A DNA stretch of 64,000 bases from Micromonospora sp. DSM 45708. Its GTDB lineage: Bacteria; Actinomycetota; Actinomycetes; Mycobacteriales; Micromonosporaceae. The stretch is taken from contig NZ_CP154796.1 of NCBI RefSeq assembly GCF_039566955.1, positions 2,108,001 to 2,172,000 of the forward strand. Direction: 5' to 3'. Made by a program: the position numbers and the translations under genes. Numbering within the stretch: the first letter of the stretch is position 1; every line of letters begins with the position of its first letter. Positions 25,117-34,329 of this stretch are shown in pieces. The notes under the pieces are model-generated. The model was not told the origin of the DNA and made no database searches. It saw only the letters and a list, made by a program, of their open reading frames with translations.

Positions 25117-27741
25117 ATGTCCGATCCGCGCTACCTGTCCGATCTGGTGCACCGGCCCACCGGCCCGGACGCCGACCGGCCCGCGGTCGTCGCCCCCGAC
25201 GGCGAGCTGAGCTACGCGCACCTGTGGGAGCGGGTCGACGCGACGGTGGCGCTGCTGCGCCGGGCCGGCGTGCGGCCGGGCGACCGGGTCGGCCTCTACC
25301 TGCACCGGTCCGCCGACTACGTGACGTCGCTGCTGGCGACGCTCGGATCGGGCGCGGTCGCGGTCCCGGTCGACCCCGAGCTGCCCTCCGGCCGGGCCGA
25401 GCAGATGCTCGCCCTGGCCGCCCCCCGCCTCGTGCTCTACGCGGACCGGCCCCCGACGGTCGCCGCGCCGGCGGGCACGAGCTGGCGCGACGTGCGTACC
25501 GCCGGGGTGGGGGTGGGCCTCGACCCGCCGGACCGCGCGGGCTGGGCGCCGCCGGCGGAGCAGGCCGCGCTGGTGTTGTTCACCTCGGGTTCCACCGGCC
25601 GGCCGAAGGGGGTGGTGCTGCACCACGCCGGGCTGGTCAACCGGCTGGCCTGGGGCCACGAGCGGTTCGGCTTCACCGCCGAGGACCGGGTGCTGCACAA
25701 GGCGTCGATCGGGTTCGACGCGTCGGTGCACGAGATCTTCTCCCCGCTCGTCGCGGGCGGCGTCGTGGTCGTCGCCGGTCCGGGGCTCCCGTTCGACAGC
25801 CTCGGCCTGGTCCGGCTGATCCGGCGGGAGGCGGTCACCACCGCGCACTTCGTGCCGACCATGCTCCGGCACGTGCTGGACGAGCCGGAGTTCGCCGGCT
25901 GCGGGACGCTGCGGCGGGTGCTGTGCGGCGGTGAGGCGCTGGACATGCGGCTGGTCCGGCGGCTGCGGGCGGCGCTGCCGTGCGAGCTGTTCAACGGGTA
26001 CGGCCCGAGCGAGACGTCGATCAACGTGTCCTACTGGGACTGCGCGGAGCCGTACGCGGGCAGCATCGCCCCGATCGGCCGGCTCATCGACGGCGTCCGC
26101 GCGGACGTGCGCGACGAGGAGGGCCGGCCGGTCGCCGACGGGGAGACCGGTGAGCTGTGGCTCGGCGGGGTCGCGGTCGGCCTGGGCTATCTGGGCGACG
26201 ACGCGCTCACCGCGGAACGCTTCCGGCCCGACCCGGCGCGGCCGGGCGGCCGGCTCTACCGCACCGGCGACCTGGTGCGCATCGCGCCGCAGGGGTTCCT
26301 GGAGTTCCGGGGCCGGGCCGACGACCAGGTCAAGGTCCGGGGCGTCCGGGTGGAGCCGGGCGAGGTCGCGGCCGTGCTGCGCGAGCATCCCGCCGTGCAC
26401 GACGCGGTGGTGGTGACCGTGCCCGACGCCGACGCCGGGCCGCGCCTGGTCGGGTACGTCGTGCCGCGGCCGAGGCGTGCCCCGGCGGTCGGTGGGCTGC
26501 CCCGGTTCCGGCTGCCCAACGGCATGGCGGTGACCGCCGCCTCGCCCGACGAGGCGGTCTTCCTCTACCGGCAGATCTTCGACCACGCGGAGTACGCGCG
26601 GTTCGGCGTCCGCCTCGGTGACGGCGCGGTCGTCGTCGACGTGGGCGCCAACATCGGCCTGTTCTCGCTCTGGGCGACCCGGCAGGCCCGCGACGTACGC
26701 CTGGTCGCGGTCGAGCCGAATCCGGACACGTTGCCGTACCTGCGGGCCAACCTCGGCCTCTACGCCGCGTCGGCGGCCGTCGTCGAGGCGGCGGTGACCG
26801 ACGTCGCCGGCACCGCCGAGCTGATCTCGTTTCCCGAACTGAGCTACCTGTCCGGCCTCGGCGCCGACCGGGCCGAGGCGGCGTCGGAGCTGGTCCGGTC
26901 GCACTACCGGCACGGCGGCGGCGCCGACGACGAGGCCGAGCGGGCCGCGTTGCTGGCGGACGCGCGCCGCCGGCTGACCCCGGTGGCGCACGTCGTGCCG
27001 ACGGTGAGCCTGTCCGAGCTGCTGGACCGGTTCGCGCTCGACCGGGTCGACCTGCTGAAGATCAACGTCGAGGGCGCCGAGCTGAGCGTGCTGCGCGGGG
27101 TGCGCCCGGAGCACTGGGCCCGCGTCCGCCAGGTGTGCCTGGAGGTCGAGCGCAGCAGCGTCACCACGCCGCGGGCGCGGGAGCTGCTGTCGGCGGCCGG
27201 TTTCGAGGTGCACGAGATCGGCGACTGGAACGTCGGCACGGACGCCGACGTCAGCTACCTCTACGCGGTGCGTCCGGGCGAGCAGCCGCCGGCCGGGTCG
27301 CCCTGGGACGAGCCCGCCGACCAGATGCTGACCACCGCCCAGCTCCAGGGCTACCTGGCGTCGGTGCTGCCGTCGGCGATGCGCCCGGACCAGATCGTCC
27401 TCGTCGGCCACCTGCCCCGGCTGCCCAACGGCAAGGTGGCACGGCGGGAGCTGCCGCCGCCACCCCGGCGGCCGGCGGACGTCGCCGCCGAGCGGGGCGG
27501 CGTCCTCGCCGACCGGCTGCGCGAGGCGTGGCGGGTCACGCTCGGCGTCGACGCGGTCCACGACGACGACAACTTCCTCGCCCTCGGCGGGCACTCGCTG
27601 ACCGCGCTGCGGGCGGCGCTGCGGGTGCGCGAGATGGCCGGCCTGGAGGTCTCCCCGGCGAGTTGCCTGCGCGCCGGGTCGTTCGCCGCCTGGCTGGCCC
27701 GGGTCACCGACGGGGAACGCGATGTCAACGCCGCCCGGTGA
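25117..27741 (+). CDS. NRPS: adenylation - FkbM-type methyltransferase - PCP
   Basis: An 874-residue protein. The adenylation core is complete up to A8: LFTSGSTGRPKGV (A3, ~154-166), FDASVHEIF (A4), NGYGPSETS (A5) and VKVRGVRVEPGEV (A8, ~402-414). Then ~260 residues are inserted before A10 (RLPNGKVARREL, ~768). The insert has VVVDVGANIGLFSLW (~505) and LLKINVEGAELSVLRG (~645), hallmarks of FkbM-family methyltransferases. A PCP follows with LGGHSL (Ser827). My reading of the specificity positions is D-A-H-H-L-G-G-I-N-K, for which I know no match. There is no condensation domain. Inserted methyltransferases at this A8-A9 site usually methylate the bound amino acid; FkbM types are usually O-methyltransferases. 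ATG 25117 is 5 nt after the previous stop. Confidence 0.88.
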   Translation: MSDPRYLSDLVHRPTGPDADRPAVVAPDGELSYAHLWERVDATVALLRRAGVRPGDRVGLYLHRSADYVTSLLATLGSGAVAVPVDPELPSGRAEQMLALAAPRLVLYADRPPTVAAPAGTSWRDVRTAGVGVGLDPPDRAGWAPPAEQAALVLFTSGSTGRPKGVVLHHAGLVNRLAWGHERFGFTAEDRVLHKASIGFDASVHEIFSPLVAGGVVVVAGPGLPFDSLGLVRLIRREAVTTAHFVPTMLRHVLDEPEFAGCGTLRRVLCGGEALDMRLVRRLRAALPCELFNGYGPSETSINVSYWDCAEPYAGSIAPIGRLIDGVRADVRDEEGRPVADGETGELWLGGVAVGLGYLGDDALTAERFRPDPARPGGRLYRTGDLVRIAPQGFLEFRGRADDQVKVRGVRVEPGEVAAVLREHPAVHDAVVVTVPDADAGPRLVGYVVPRPRRAPAVGGLPRFRLPNGMAVTAASPDEAVFLYRQIFDHAEYARFGVRLGDGAVVVDVGANIGLFSLWATRQARDVRLVAVEPNPDTLPYLRANLGLYAASAAVVEAAVTDVAGTAELISFPELSYLSGLGADRAEAASELVRSHYRHGGGADDEAERAALLADARRRLTPVAHVVPTVSLSELLDRFALDRVDLLKINVEGAELSVLRGVRPEHWARVRQVCLEVERSSVTTPRARELLSAAGFEVHEIGDWNVGTDADVSYLYAVRPGEQPPAGSPWDEPADQMLTTAQLQGYLASVLPSAMRPDQIVLVGHLPRLPNGKVARRELPPPPRRPADVAAERGGVLADRLREAWRVTLGVDAVHDDDNFLALGGHSLTALRAALRVREMAGLEVSPASCLRAGSFAAWLARVTDGERDVNAAR

Positions 27742-28891
27742 CGCGTCCCGGCACGTCGTCGTGGTGGGCGGCGGCCGGCTCGCCCGCGCGCTCTGCGACT
27801 CCCTGGCCGCGACCCACACCCCCGTCCGGCTCCGGGTGACCGTGCTGGCCCGCGACCCGGGCGCGGCGGACCGACTGGCCCGGGGCGCGCAGGTGCGGGC
27901 CACCGTCGCCGGCGCCGCCGTCGGGTTCACCGCCCGGCCGTTCACCCCGTCCACCACCGACCCCGGGCCCGGGTACGCCGCCGACGCCGCGTCGATGGCC
28001 CGACTCCGGCCCGACGTGCTGGTCTGCGCCGCGTCGGCGCAGTCGCCGTACGAGCGGACGCACGCGCCGTCGGCCTGGACGGAACTGGTCGCCGCCGCCG
28101 GGTTCGGCGTGACGCTGGCGTTGCAGGCGGAGCTGGTGTCCCGGCTGGCCGCCGCGCTGGCCGCCGGCGCGCCGGACGCGTCGCTGGTGAACGCCGCCTT
28201 CCCGGACGCGGTCAACCCGCTGCTGGCCGCGGCGGGGCGGCCCGTGCTCTGCGGCCTCGGCAACGTGGCGACGCTGGCCGCCTGCCTGGACGCCGCGCTG
28301 GGCGGCCCCGGGCCACGGCGGTTGGCGGTGCTCGGCCACCACGCCCACCTCGCCGCGCCCGACCCGGCCGCCACCGACGACACCGCCGAGGTACGCGCCT
28401 GGCTGGACGGCCGGGAGGTCCCGGACGTCACGGCGCTGCTCGCCGGCTACCGTGCCCTGCCCCGCCCGGAGCTGAACGCGCTGGCCGGGCACGCCGGGGC
28501 CGCCGTGGTGGCGGCGCTGGCCGCCGGGGTGGACGAGGTGGCGGCGAACCTGCCCGGGCCGCTGGGCCTGCCGGGCGGCTATCCGGTCCGACTGCGCGAC
28601 GGCCGGGCCGAGCTGCGCCTGCCGGCCGGCGTCGACGTGGCGCACGCGTCGGCCTGGAACACCGCCGCCGGGCGCCGGGACGGCGTCGAGGTCGACGACG
28701 GCCACGTGCGGTACCCGGAGCGGTCGCGGGCGGCGCTGGCGGCGTACCGGCCGGAACTGGCCGATGGCTGGCACGCCGGCGAGCTGCCGGAGGTCTTCGC
28801 CCGGTTCGCCGCCCTGCGCGACCAACTGCGAACGGTGCCGCCGGCGCCGGCCCGTGCCCGGAGTGTGTGGGAGGAAGCCCGATGTCCGTGA
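27722..28891 (+). CDS. NAD(P)-binding Rossmann-fold protein, cluster-associated
   Basis: A 389-residue protein. The N-terminus HVVVVGGGRLARALCDSLA is a dinucleotide-binding loop (GxGxxxxA type), followed by LRPDVLVCAASAQSPYE and NAAFPDAVNPLLAAAGRPVLCGLGN, as in dehydrogenase or TrkA/saccharopine-reductase-like folds. I cannot name a family. It overlaps the NRPS stop by 20 nt and is itself overlapped by the next gene, so it is co-translated with the PLP-fold-like protein; the pair probably makes an unusual amino acid. An SbnB-like (ornithine cyclodeaminase) identity was considered but the sequence does not resemble that family. Confidence 0.6.
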   Translation: MSTPPGDASRHVVVVGGGRLARALCDSLAATHTPVRLRVTVLARDPGAADRLARGAQVRATVAGAAVGFTARPFTPSTTDPGPGYAADAASMARLRPDVLVCAASAQSPYERTHAPSAWTELVAAAGFGVTLALQAELVSRLAAALAAGAPDASLVNAAFPDAVNPLLAAAGRPVLCGLGNVATLAACLDAALGGPGPRRLAVLGHHAHLAAPDPAATDDTAEVRAWLDGREVPDVTALLAGYRALPRPELNALAGHAGAAVVAALAAGVDEVAANLPGPLGLPGGYPVRLRDGRAELRLPAGVDVAHASAWNTAAGRRDGVEVDDGHVRYPERSRAALAAYRPELADGWHAGELPEVFARFAALRDQLRTVPPAPARARSVWEEARCP

Positions 28892-30243
28892 CCGCCCCGA
28901 CCACCCGCAACCTGATCACCGACTACCACGACGTCATCGCCGCGGCCGTGCGGCGCTGCGGCGCGGTCCCCGGTGACGCCGCCGGCACGCCCGGCTTCGC
29001 GCCCGGCTTCGACCTGCCCGAGCTGACCCCGGCCGTGCGTGACTTCTACGCCGCCGCCACGGTGCGCTGGGCCCCGCTGGGCGCGTACGGCGGGCACCGC
29101 CTCCACCTGCTCGACCTGACCGGCAACCCGGGCACCCGGACCACCAAGACGTTCGCGTCCCTGGTGATCGTCGCCCGCGCGGTGGAACACATCCGGCGTA
29201 CCGGCGCCCGCCTGCGCATCGTCACCCCGACCTCCGCCAACAAGGGTGTCGCGCTGCGCGACGCGGTGGCCCGCGCGTACGCGGCCGGGCTGGTCACGCC
29301 CGAGCAACTCGCCATCGTGGTGCTGGCGCCGCGGGCGACCCGGCACAAGTTCCGCCACGACGCGCTCGCCGCCGACCCGGTCTCCCGCCGGCTCAACCCG
29401 CTGCTGCGTTACACCGGCGACGACCCGGAGGGCGTGAAGGCGCTCGGCCGCGCGTTCGTGGACGCGTACGCCGCCCGGCTGCACGACGAGCAGGGCGTCA
29501 CGCTCTGGTACACGCTGGACCTGAAGAACTACCTGGTGGCCGACGCGGCCCGGGCCGCGTTCGAGGCCGATGTCGCCCCGACCGGCGCGGCCCCCGCCCG
29601 CTGGCACGCCCACGCCGTCTCCAGCGCGTTCGGCCTGCTCGGCTACAACCTGGGTCGCGACGTGCTGGAGGCGGCGGGCCGGGCCGACCCGGACGACCGT
29701 CCCGGTTTCCTGCTCGTGCAGCACCTCGGCACGCCCGACATGGTGCTCAGCCTGCGCCACGGCTCGTTCGCGCGGGACAACGGCCCCACCTGGACCCGCG
29801 ACGAGAGCCGGGACGCCTGGACGCAGGACAAGGACCCGCGTTTCCCGGCCGTCACCGACGACCCGGCCGAGGTGCTCGACCCGACCTTCTACACCCACCG
29901 CCCGGTGACGTCCCCGGCGATGAACGCGTTGATCGACCGGCACGGCGGCGACGGCATCGTGGTGTCGCGGCGCGAGTGCGTCGAGCGCTACCCGGCGGTC
30001 CGGGGCCGGCTGGCCGACGCCGGGCTCGTGCTGCCGGCCGAGCCCGGACGGCTGCGGGAGTGGTCCATCGTGATGGCGCTGACCGGTGTCTGCAACGCCG
30101 TCGACCGGGGCCTGGTGCCGGCCGGACACGACGTCGTGGTGCACGGCACCGGCAGCTACGCCGACGACTTCCCGGTCGCCGAGGCGGACGCCGAGGTGTC
30201 CACCGTCGCCGACGTCGCGGCGGCCGTCGTGGGCCGGCGGTGA
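28882..30243 (+). CDS. DUF6002-like protein, divergent PLP fold-type II appearance
   Basis: A 453-residue protein; ATG 28882 has GGAGGAAG upstream and overlaps the previous gene by 10 nt. Three segments parallel threonine-synthase/cysteine-synthase enzymes: GNPGTRTTKTFASLV (place of the PLP lysine), RIVTPTSANKGVALRDAV (place of the SSGNTG loop) and VVVHGTGSYADDFP (place of the phosphate-binding Gly loop). From memory such proteins are listed as DUF6002; I could not check. If PLP is bound, beta-replacement or elimination to give a non-proteinogenic amino acid is likely; the Lys and Gly-loop changes might instead mean a new activity. It works next to a Rossmann protein and two loading NRPSs. 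Confidence 0.6.
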   Translation: MSVTAPTTRNLITDYHDVIAAAVRRCGAVPGDAAGTPGFAPGFDLPELTPAVRDFYAAATVRWAPLGAYGGHRLHLLDLTGNPGTRTTKTFASLVIVARAVEHIRRTGARLRIVTPTSANKGVALRDAVARAYAAGLVTPEQLAIVVLAPRATRHKFRHDALAADPVSRRLNPLLRYTGDDPEGVKALGRAFVDAYAARLHDEQGVTLWYTLDLKNYLVADAARAAFEADVAPTGAAPARWHAHAVSSAFGLLGYNLGRDVLEAAGRADPDDRPGFLLVQHLGTPDMVLSLRHGSFARDNGPTWTRDESRDAWTQDKDPRFPAVTDDPAEVLDPTFYTHRPVTSPAMNALIDRHGGDGIVVSRRECVERYPAVRGRLADAGLVLPAEPGRLREWSIVMALTGVCNAVDRGLVPAGHDVVVHGTGSYADDFPVAEADAEVSTVADVAAAVVGRR

Positions 30244-32615
30244 GCCCGACGCCGGCCGCCCGCCCGCTCGGCCTGCCCGCCGAACGGGCCGAGCGGCTCG
30301 TCGCGCGGGCCCACGCCGCCGGGGTCGCGCCGGCCACGGTGGTCCTCACCGCGACCGCGCTGCTGGTACGCCGGTACACCGGCGTCCAGGTGGTGACGCT
30401 GCGCCACGGCGACGAGCCGGTGACGCTGGACCTGACCGTCGACGCCCCGATCCGGGAACTGTGGCGCGCGGTGCGCCCGGCGTCGCCCGGCGCCACCCCC
30501 GACGCGGTCGTCCGGATCGACCCCGACCTGCGCGCCGGCACGCTGACCGGCCTGCCCGACGACTACGCCGACGACCTGCACGCCGACCTGACCGACGTGC
30601 TGTCCGCGTTCGACCCGGACGCGTCGTCGGCCGACGTGCTGCGCTCGGCCCGCTACGAGTGGCGTCCGGCGCCCGACCCGGGCCGGCTGCACGGCGGCGA
30701 CGGCACCGAGGCCGACGCCGTACGCGGGGAGACGATTCCCGCCGCGTTCGCCGCGGTGGTCGCCGCGCACCCGGACCGGGTGGCGGTGCTGGCCGACGAC
30801 GCGACAGTGACCTACCGCGACCTCGGCGCCGCGGTGGCCGCGACCGCGGCGGCGCTGACCGGGCCGAACGACGCCGCGACGCCGCAGGCGCCGGTGGCGG
30901 TGCTGTGCCGCCACGGCGTCGCCACGATCACCGGGATCCTCGCGGCGCTGGCGTCCGGGTCGGCGTACGTGCCGCTGGACACCGCGTTCCCGACGATCCG
31001 GCTGGCCGGCATGATGCGCGACGCCGGGGTGCGGGCTGTCGTCACCGACGCCGCACACGCGCGGCTCGCCGCCACGCTGGCCGCCGACGCCGGGCTGCCG
31101 GAGCTGCCCGTGGTGCCGCTGCGACCGGGCGCTCCCGGGTCCGGCCCGCCGGTGCCGCACGGTCCGGCGCGGCCGGACGACCCGGCGTACGTGCTCTACA
31201 CCTCCGGGTCGACCGGGCGGCCGAAGGGCGTGGTGCAGAGCCACCGCAACGTGCTGTTCGGCATCCGCAACCACGTGCGCAACTTCGCCGTCCGGCCGGA
31301 CGACCGCACCAGCGTGCTCACCTCGTTCGGCTACGACATGGCGGTCACCGACACGTTCGCCGCGCTGCTGTCCGGCGCCGCCGCCGTCCCCGTCGACGTG
31401 CGGGCGCACGGCCTCGGCCACCTGGCCGGCGCGCTCGCCGACCGGGGCGTCACGGTCTACCACTCCACCCCCACCGTCTACCGCTATCTGGTGGCGAGCC
31501 TGGGCGACGGCGGGCGGCTGCCGTCGGTCCGGGCGGTCCTGCTCGGCGGCGAGGAGGTCACCCGGCACGACGTGACACTGGCCCGGCGGTCCTTCGCGCC
31601 GGGCGTGGTGTTCGTCAACGGGTACGGCACCACCGAGATCAGCTTCGCCGCGCAGCACCACCTGCCGCCCGGCGCGCGACCGGAGCGGGCCGTGGTGCCG
31701 ATCGGGCACCCGCTGCCGGGCGTCGAGGTGGTGCTGACCGACCCGGCCGGTCGCCCCACCTGCCGGACCGGCGAGGTCGTCGTCCGCACCCCGCACGTCG
31801 CCCTCGGCTACCTGGGGTTGCCGGAGCTGACGGCGGCCCGGTTCACCGAGCACGACGGGGTGCGGGCGTACCGGACCGGGGACGTGGCCCGGCGGCTGCC
31901 CGACGGGACGCTCGTCTTCCTGAGCCGCAGCGACCGGATGGTGAAGATCCGCGGCTACCGGGTGGAGCTGGGCGAGGTCGAGGCCCACCTGGCCGGCCTG
32001 CCCGGGGTGGGTCGGGCGGCAGTGGTGGCGCGGCGCGGCGCGGCCGGCGCCGGCGAGCAGGAGATCATCGGGTACGTGGTGCCGGCCGGCGGGGCGGACC
32101 TGCGGCCGGCGGTGCTGCGGGAGCGGCTGGCGGCGGTGCTGCCGGACTTCATGGTGCCCCGGGCCGTGGTGCCGGTGGCGGACCTGCCGACCGGTCCGAC
32201 CGGCAAGCTCGACCCGGCCGCGCTGCCCGACCCGGCCGCGCTGCCCGACCCGGACGCCGGGTCCGGGCGACCCACCGGCGGGCCGCCGTCGGGGCCGGTC
32301 GAGGAGACCATCGCGGCGGGCTGGCGTGCGGTGCTGGGACTGCCCACCGTGGACCGGCAGGTGAACTTCTTCGCCGCGGGCGGCCACTCGCTCCAGCTCG
32401 CCCTGGTGCAGAAGCACCTGGAGGACCAGCTCGGGCGGCGGGTGCCGCTGGCCCGGCTGGTGGAGTTCCCGACGGTGGCGTCGCTGGCCGCGCACCTGGG
32501 CGCGGCGTCGACCACGGTCGGCGTACCGGAGGACGGTCGCCTGGCGGCGGTCGGCCGCCGGATGGCGCGACGCCGGGCCGCGCGCGGCGGCGGCCCGGGG
32601 CAGGGTGAACCGTGA
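30240..32615 (+). CDS. NRPS: truncated C remnant - adenylation - PCP
   Basis: A 791-residue protein; GTG 30240 overlaps the previous TGA. The first ~160 residues look like the second half of a condensation domain (GVAPATVVLTATALLVRRYTG) but lack the HHxxxDG active site. The A domain is complete: VLYTSGSTGRPKGVV (~317), an unusual A4 GYDMAVTDTFAALL, NGYGTTEISF (A5), VKIRGYRVELGEVE (A8), PTGKLDPAAL (A10). The PCP has AAGGHSLQLAL (Ser717). Read-out of specificity positions: D-M-T-H-L-G-G-F-A-K, substrate not predictable by me. With no working C domain it acts as a loading or in-trans donor module. A short duplication encodes PAALPDPAALPDPD in the linker. Confidence 0.85.
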   Translation: MSPTPAARPLGLPAERAERLVARAHAAGVAPATVVLTATALLVRRYTGVQVVTLRHGDEPVTLDLTVDAPIRELWRAVRPASPGATPDAVVRIDPDLRAGTLTGLPDDYADDLHADLTDVLSAFDPDASSADVLRSARYEWRPAPDPGRLHGGDGTEADAVRGETIPAAFAAVVAAHPDRVAVLADDATVTYRDLGAAVAATAAALTGPNDAATPQAPVAVLCRHGVATITGILAALASGSAYVPLDTAFPTIRLAGMMRDAGVRAVVTDAAHARLAATLAADAGLPELPVVPLRPGAPGSGPPVPHGPARPDDPAYVLYTSGSTGRPKGVVQSHRNVLFGIRNHVRNFAVRPDDRTSVLTSFGYDMAVTDTFAALLSGAAAVPVDVRAHGLGHLAGALADRGVTVYHSTPTVYRYLVASLGDGGRLPSVRAVLLGGEEVTRHDVTLARRSFAPGVVFVNGYGTTEISFAAQHHLPPGARPERAVVPIGHPLPGVEVVLTDPAGRPTCRTGEVVVRTPHVALGYLGLPELTAARFTEHDGVRAYRTGDVARRLPDGTLVFLSRSDRMVKIRGYRVELGEVEAHLAGLPGVGRAAVVARRGAAGAGEQEIIGYVVPAGGADLRPAVLRERLAAVLPDFMVPRAVVPVADLPTGPTGKLDPAALPDPAALPDPDAGSGRPTGGPPSGPVEETIAAGWRAVLGLPTVDRQVNFFAAGGHSLQLALVQKHLEDQLGRRVPLARLVEFPTVASLAAHLGAASTTVGVPEDGRLAAVGRRMARRRAARGGGPGQGEP

Positions 32616-32662
32616 GCGCGAGGAACGCAGCGCAGCGGAGTCCCGCAGTCGCGAACGAAAGG
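32613..32662 (+). repeat. Probable dispersed Micromonosporaceae intergenic element
   Basis: The 55-nt gap between the NRPS stop and the KS start holds a GAGCGCGAGGAACGCAGCGC stretch followed by GGAGTCCCGCAGTCGCGAAC. From memory, this wording recurs between genes in Micromonospora and Salinispora genomes. It is the only non-overlapping gap of note inside the operon. It could be confirmed by counting genomic copies. Confidence 0.4.
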
Positions 32663-32670
32663 CAGGCACC

Positions 32671-34329
32671 GTGAGCGAGGACGACCGGATCGCGGTGGTG
32701 GGGCTGGCCTGCCGGGTGCCCGGCGCGGACGACGCGCCCGCCCTGTGGCGCAACCTGCTGGCCGGCACGGTGTCGGTACGCCGGCTGGCCGCCGCCGACG
32801 GCACGCCCACCGGCCCCGACTGGGTGCCGGTGTTCGGCCGGCTCGACGACCTGGCGGGTTTCGACGCGGACCTGTTCGGCTACCCGGCCGGGCCGGCGGC
32901 GCTGCTCGACCCGCAGCACCGGCTGTTCCTGGAGGTGGCCTGGCGCGCGCTGGAGGACGCCGGCATCGACCCCGACCGCGACCCGGCCCAGATCGGTGTG
33001 TTCGCCGGCTGCGGCCCCAACCGCTACCTGCGTCACCACCTGCTGGGCAGCCCCGCCCTGCGGCCCGTCGCCGGGGACCTGGCCGAGGACTGGGACGACG
33101 CGCTGACCGGCGCCGACGGCGACTACCTGCCGACCCGCGCCGCGTTCGCGCTGGGCCTGACCGGGCCGGCGGTGGCGGTCCGGACCGCCTGCTCGACGTC
33201 GCTGGTCGCGGTCTGCCAGGCCGCGCAGAGCCTGCTGGACTACCGCTGCGACGTGGTGGTCGCCGGTGGCGCGGCGGTGGTGTCGACCCGGCAGGCCGGC
33301 TACCGCCTGCGGCCGGGCGGCCTGCTCGCCACCGACGGGGTGTGCCGCCCCTACGACGCGGCGGCCACCGGGCAGGTGTTCGGCAACGGCGCCGGCGCGG
33401 TGGTGCTCAAACGGCTCGCCGACGCGCGCGCCGACGGCGACCACGTGCACGCCGTGCTCGCCGGGTGGGCGGTGAACAACGACGGCGCGGACCGGCCCGG
33501 CTTCACCGTGCCGGGCGTGGCCGGGCAGGCGGCGGTGCTGGCGGAGGCGCTGGCGTCGGTGGGCTGGGACCCGGCCGACGTGGGCTACCTGGAGGGCCAC
33601 GGCACCGGCACGCCGGTCGGCGACGCGATCGAGGTCGAGGCGCTGGTCCGGGCCCGGCGGGGCAGCCGGGCCCCGCTGCTGCTCGGCTCCGTGAAGGGCA
33701 ACGTCGGCAACCTGGACGCCGCGGCCGGCGTGATCTCCCTGATCAAGACCGCGTACGCGGTCCGGACCGGCCAGGTGCCGGGCACGGCGCACTTCACCGG
33801 CGCGCACCGCGACGTCGACCTGGCCGCGGCGGGCGTCGAGGTCACCGCGCGGACCCGTCCGTGGGACGGGCCGCGGCGGGCCGGGGTCAGCTCGTTCGGC
33901 CTCGGCGGCACCAACGCGCACGTGCTGGTGGAGCAGGCGCCGGCCGCGAGCGACCGGGACGGGCCGGCCGGCGCCGACGGCGAACGGGTGGTGCTCGGCC
34001 TGTCGGCGGGCAGCCCGACCGCGTTGCGGGAGCTGGCCGGCCGGCTGGCCGCGCGGCTGGCCGAGGGTGACCTCACGGTCGCGGACGTGGCGCACACGCT
34101 GGCGGTGGGCCGGCGGCGGCTGGCCCACCGGGGCGCGATCGGCTGCGCCGACGTGCCGGAGGCGGTCGCGCAGCTCACCGCGTTCGCCCGGGGCGGGCCG
34201 GTGGCCGACGACGCGGCGACCCGGTCCTGGCGCGACGGCGGCGACCTGCCGGTGACGCGGGGGCGGCGGGTGCCGCTGCCCGGCTACCCGTTCCAGCGGA
34301 GCCGGCACTGGATCGAGGCGACGCGGTGA
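32671..34329 (+). CDS. PKS ketosynthase without AT; active-site His replaced by Asn
   Basis: A 552-residue stand-alone KS. The cysteine is present in RTACSTSLVAV (Cys174) and the first His in YLEGHGTGTPVGD (His310). The second, normally in NIGHxxxAAG, is Asn in VKGNVGNLDAAAG (Asn347). That His is needed for decarboxylative condensation in known KSs. The C-terminus runs directly from a shortened KS-AT linker to VPLPGYPFQRSRHWIE, which normally follows an AT, so the AT appears to have been deleted cleanly. It may transfer an acyl group without condensing, or act with a partner. Start GTG 32671 has AGGCAGG upstream; the upstream GTG 32605 lies in the repeat-like spacer. Confidence 0.85.
   Translation: MSEDDRIAVVGLACRVPGADDAPALWRNLLAGTVSVRRLAAADGTPTGPDWVPVFGRLDDLAGFDADLFGYPAGPAALLDPQHRLFLEVAWRALEDAGIDPDRDPAQIGVFAGCGPNRYLRHHLLGSPALRPVAGDLAEDWDDALTGADGDYLPTRAAFALGLTGPAVAVRTACSTSLVAVCQAAQSLLDYRCDVVVAGGAAVVSTRQAGYRLRPGGLLATDGVCRPYDAAATGQVFGNGAGAVVLKRLADARADGDHVHAVLAGWAVNNDGADRPGFTVPGVAGQAAVLAEALASVGWDPADVGYLEGHGTGTPVGDAIEVEALVRARRGSRAPLLLGSVKGNVGNLDAAAGVISLIKTAYAVRTGQVPGTAHFTGAHRDVDLAAAGVEVTARTRPWDGPRRAGVSSFGLGGTNAHVLVEQAPAASDRDGPAGADGERVVLGLSAGSPTALRELAGRLAARLAEGDLTVADVAHTLAVGRRRLAHRGAIGCADVPEAVAQLTAFARGGPVADDAATRSWRDGGDLPVTRGRRVPLPGYPFQRSRHWIEATR

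Noticed and set aside
25036..28431. Long minus-strand open frame opposite the first NRPS gene
   Set aside because: Same antisense composition effect; the plus strand carries clear A, methyltransferase and PCP motifs.
27722..30243. SbnA/SbnB-type 2,3-diaminopropionate pathway
   Set aside because: The order (Rossmann protein plus PLP-fold-like protein) is suggestive, but the first is not ornithine cyclodeaminase-like and the second lacks clear cysteine-synthase motifs.
32671..34329. Trans-AT PKS ketosynthase
   Set aside because: The retained post-AT linker and the neighbouring cis-AT module suggest a deleted AT instead; no stand-alone AT gene is in the window.
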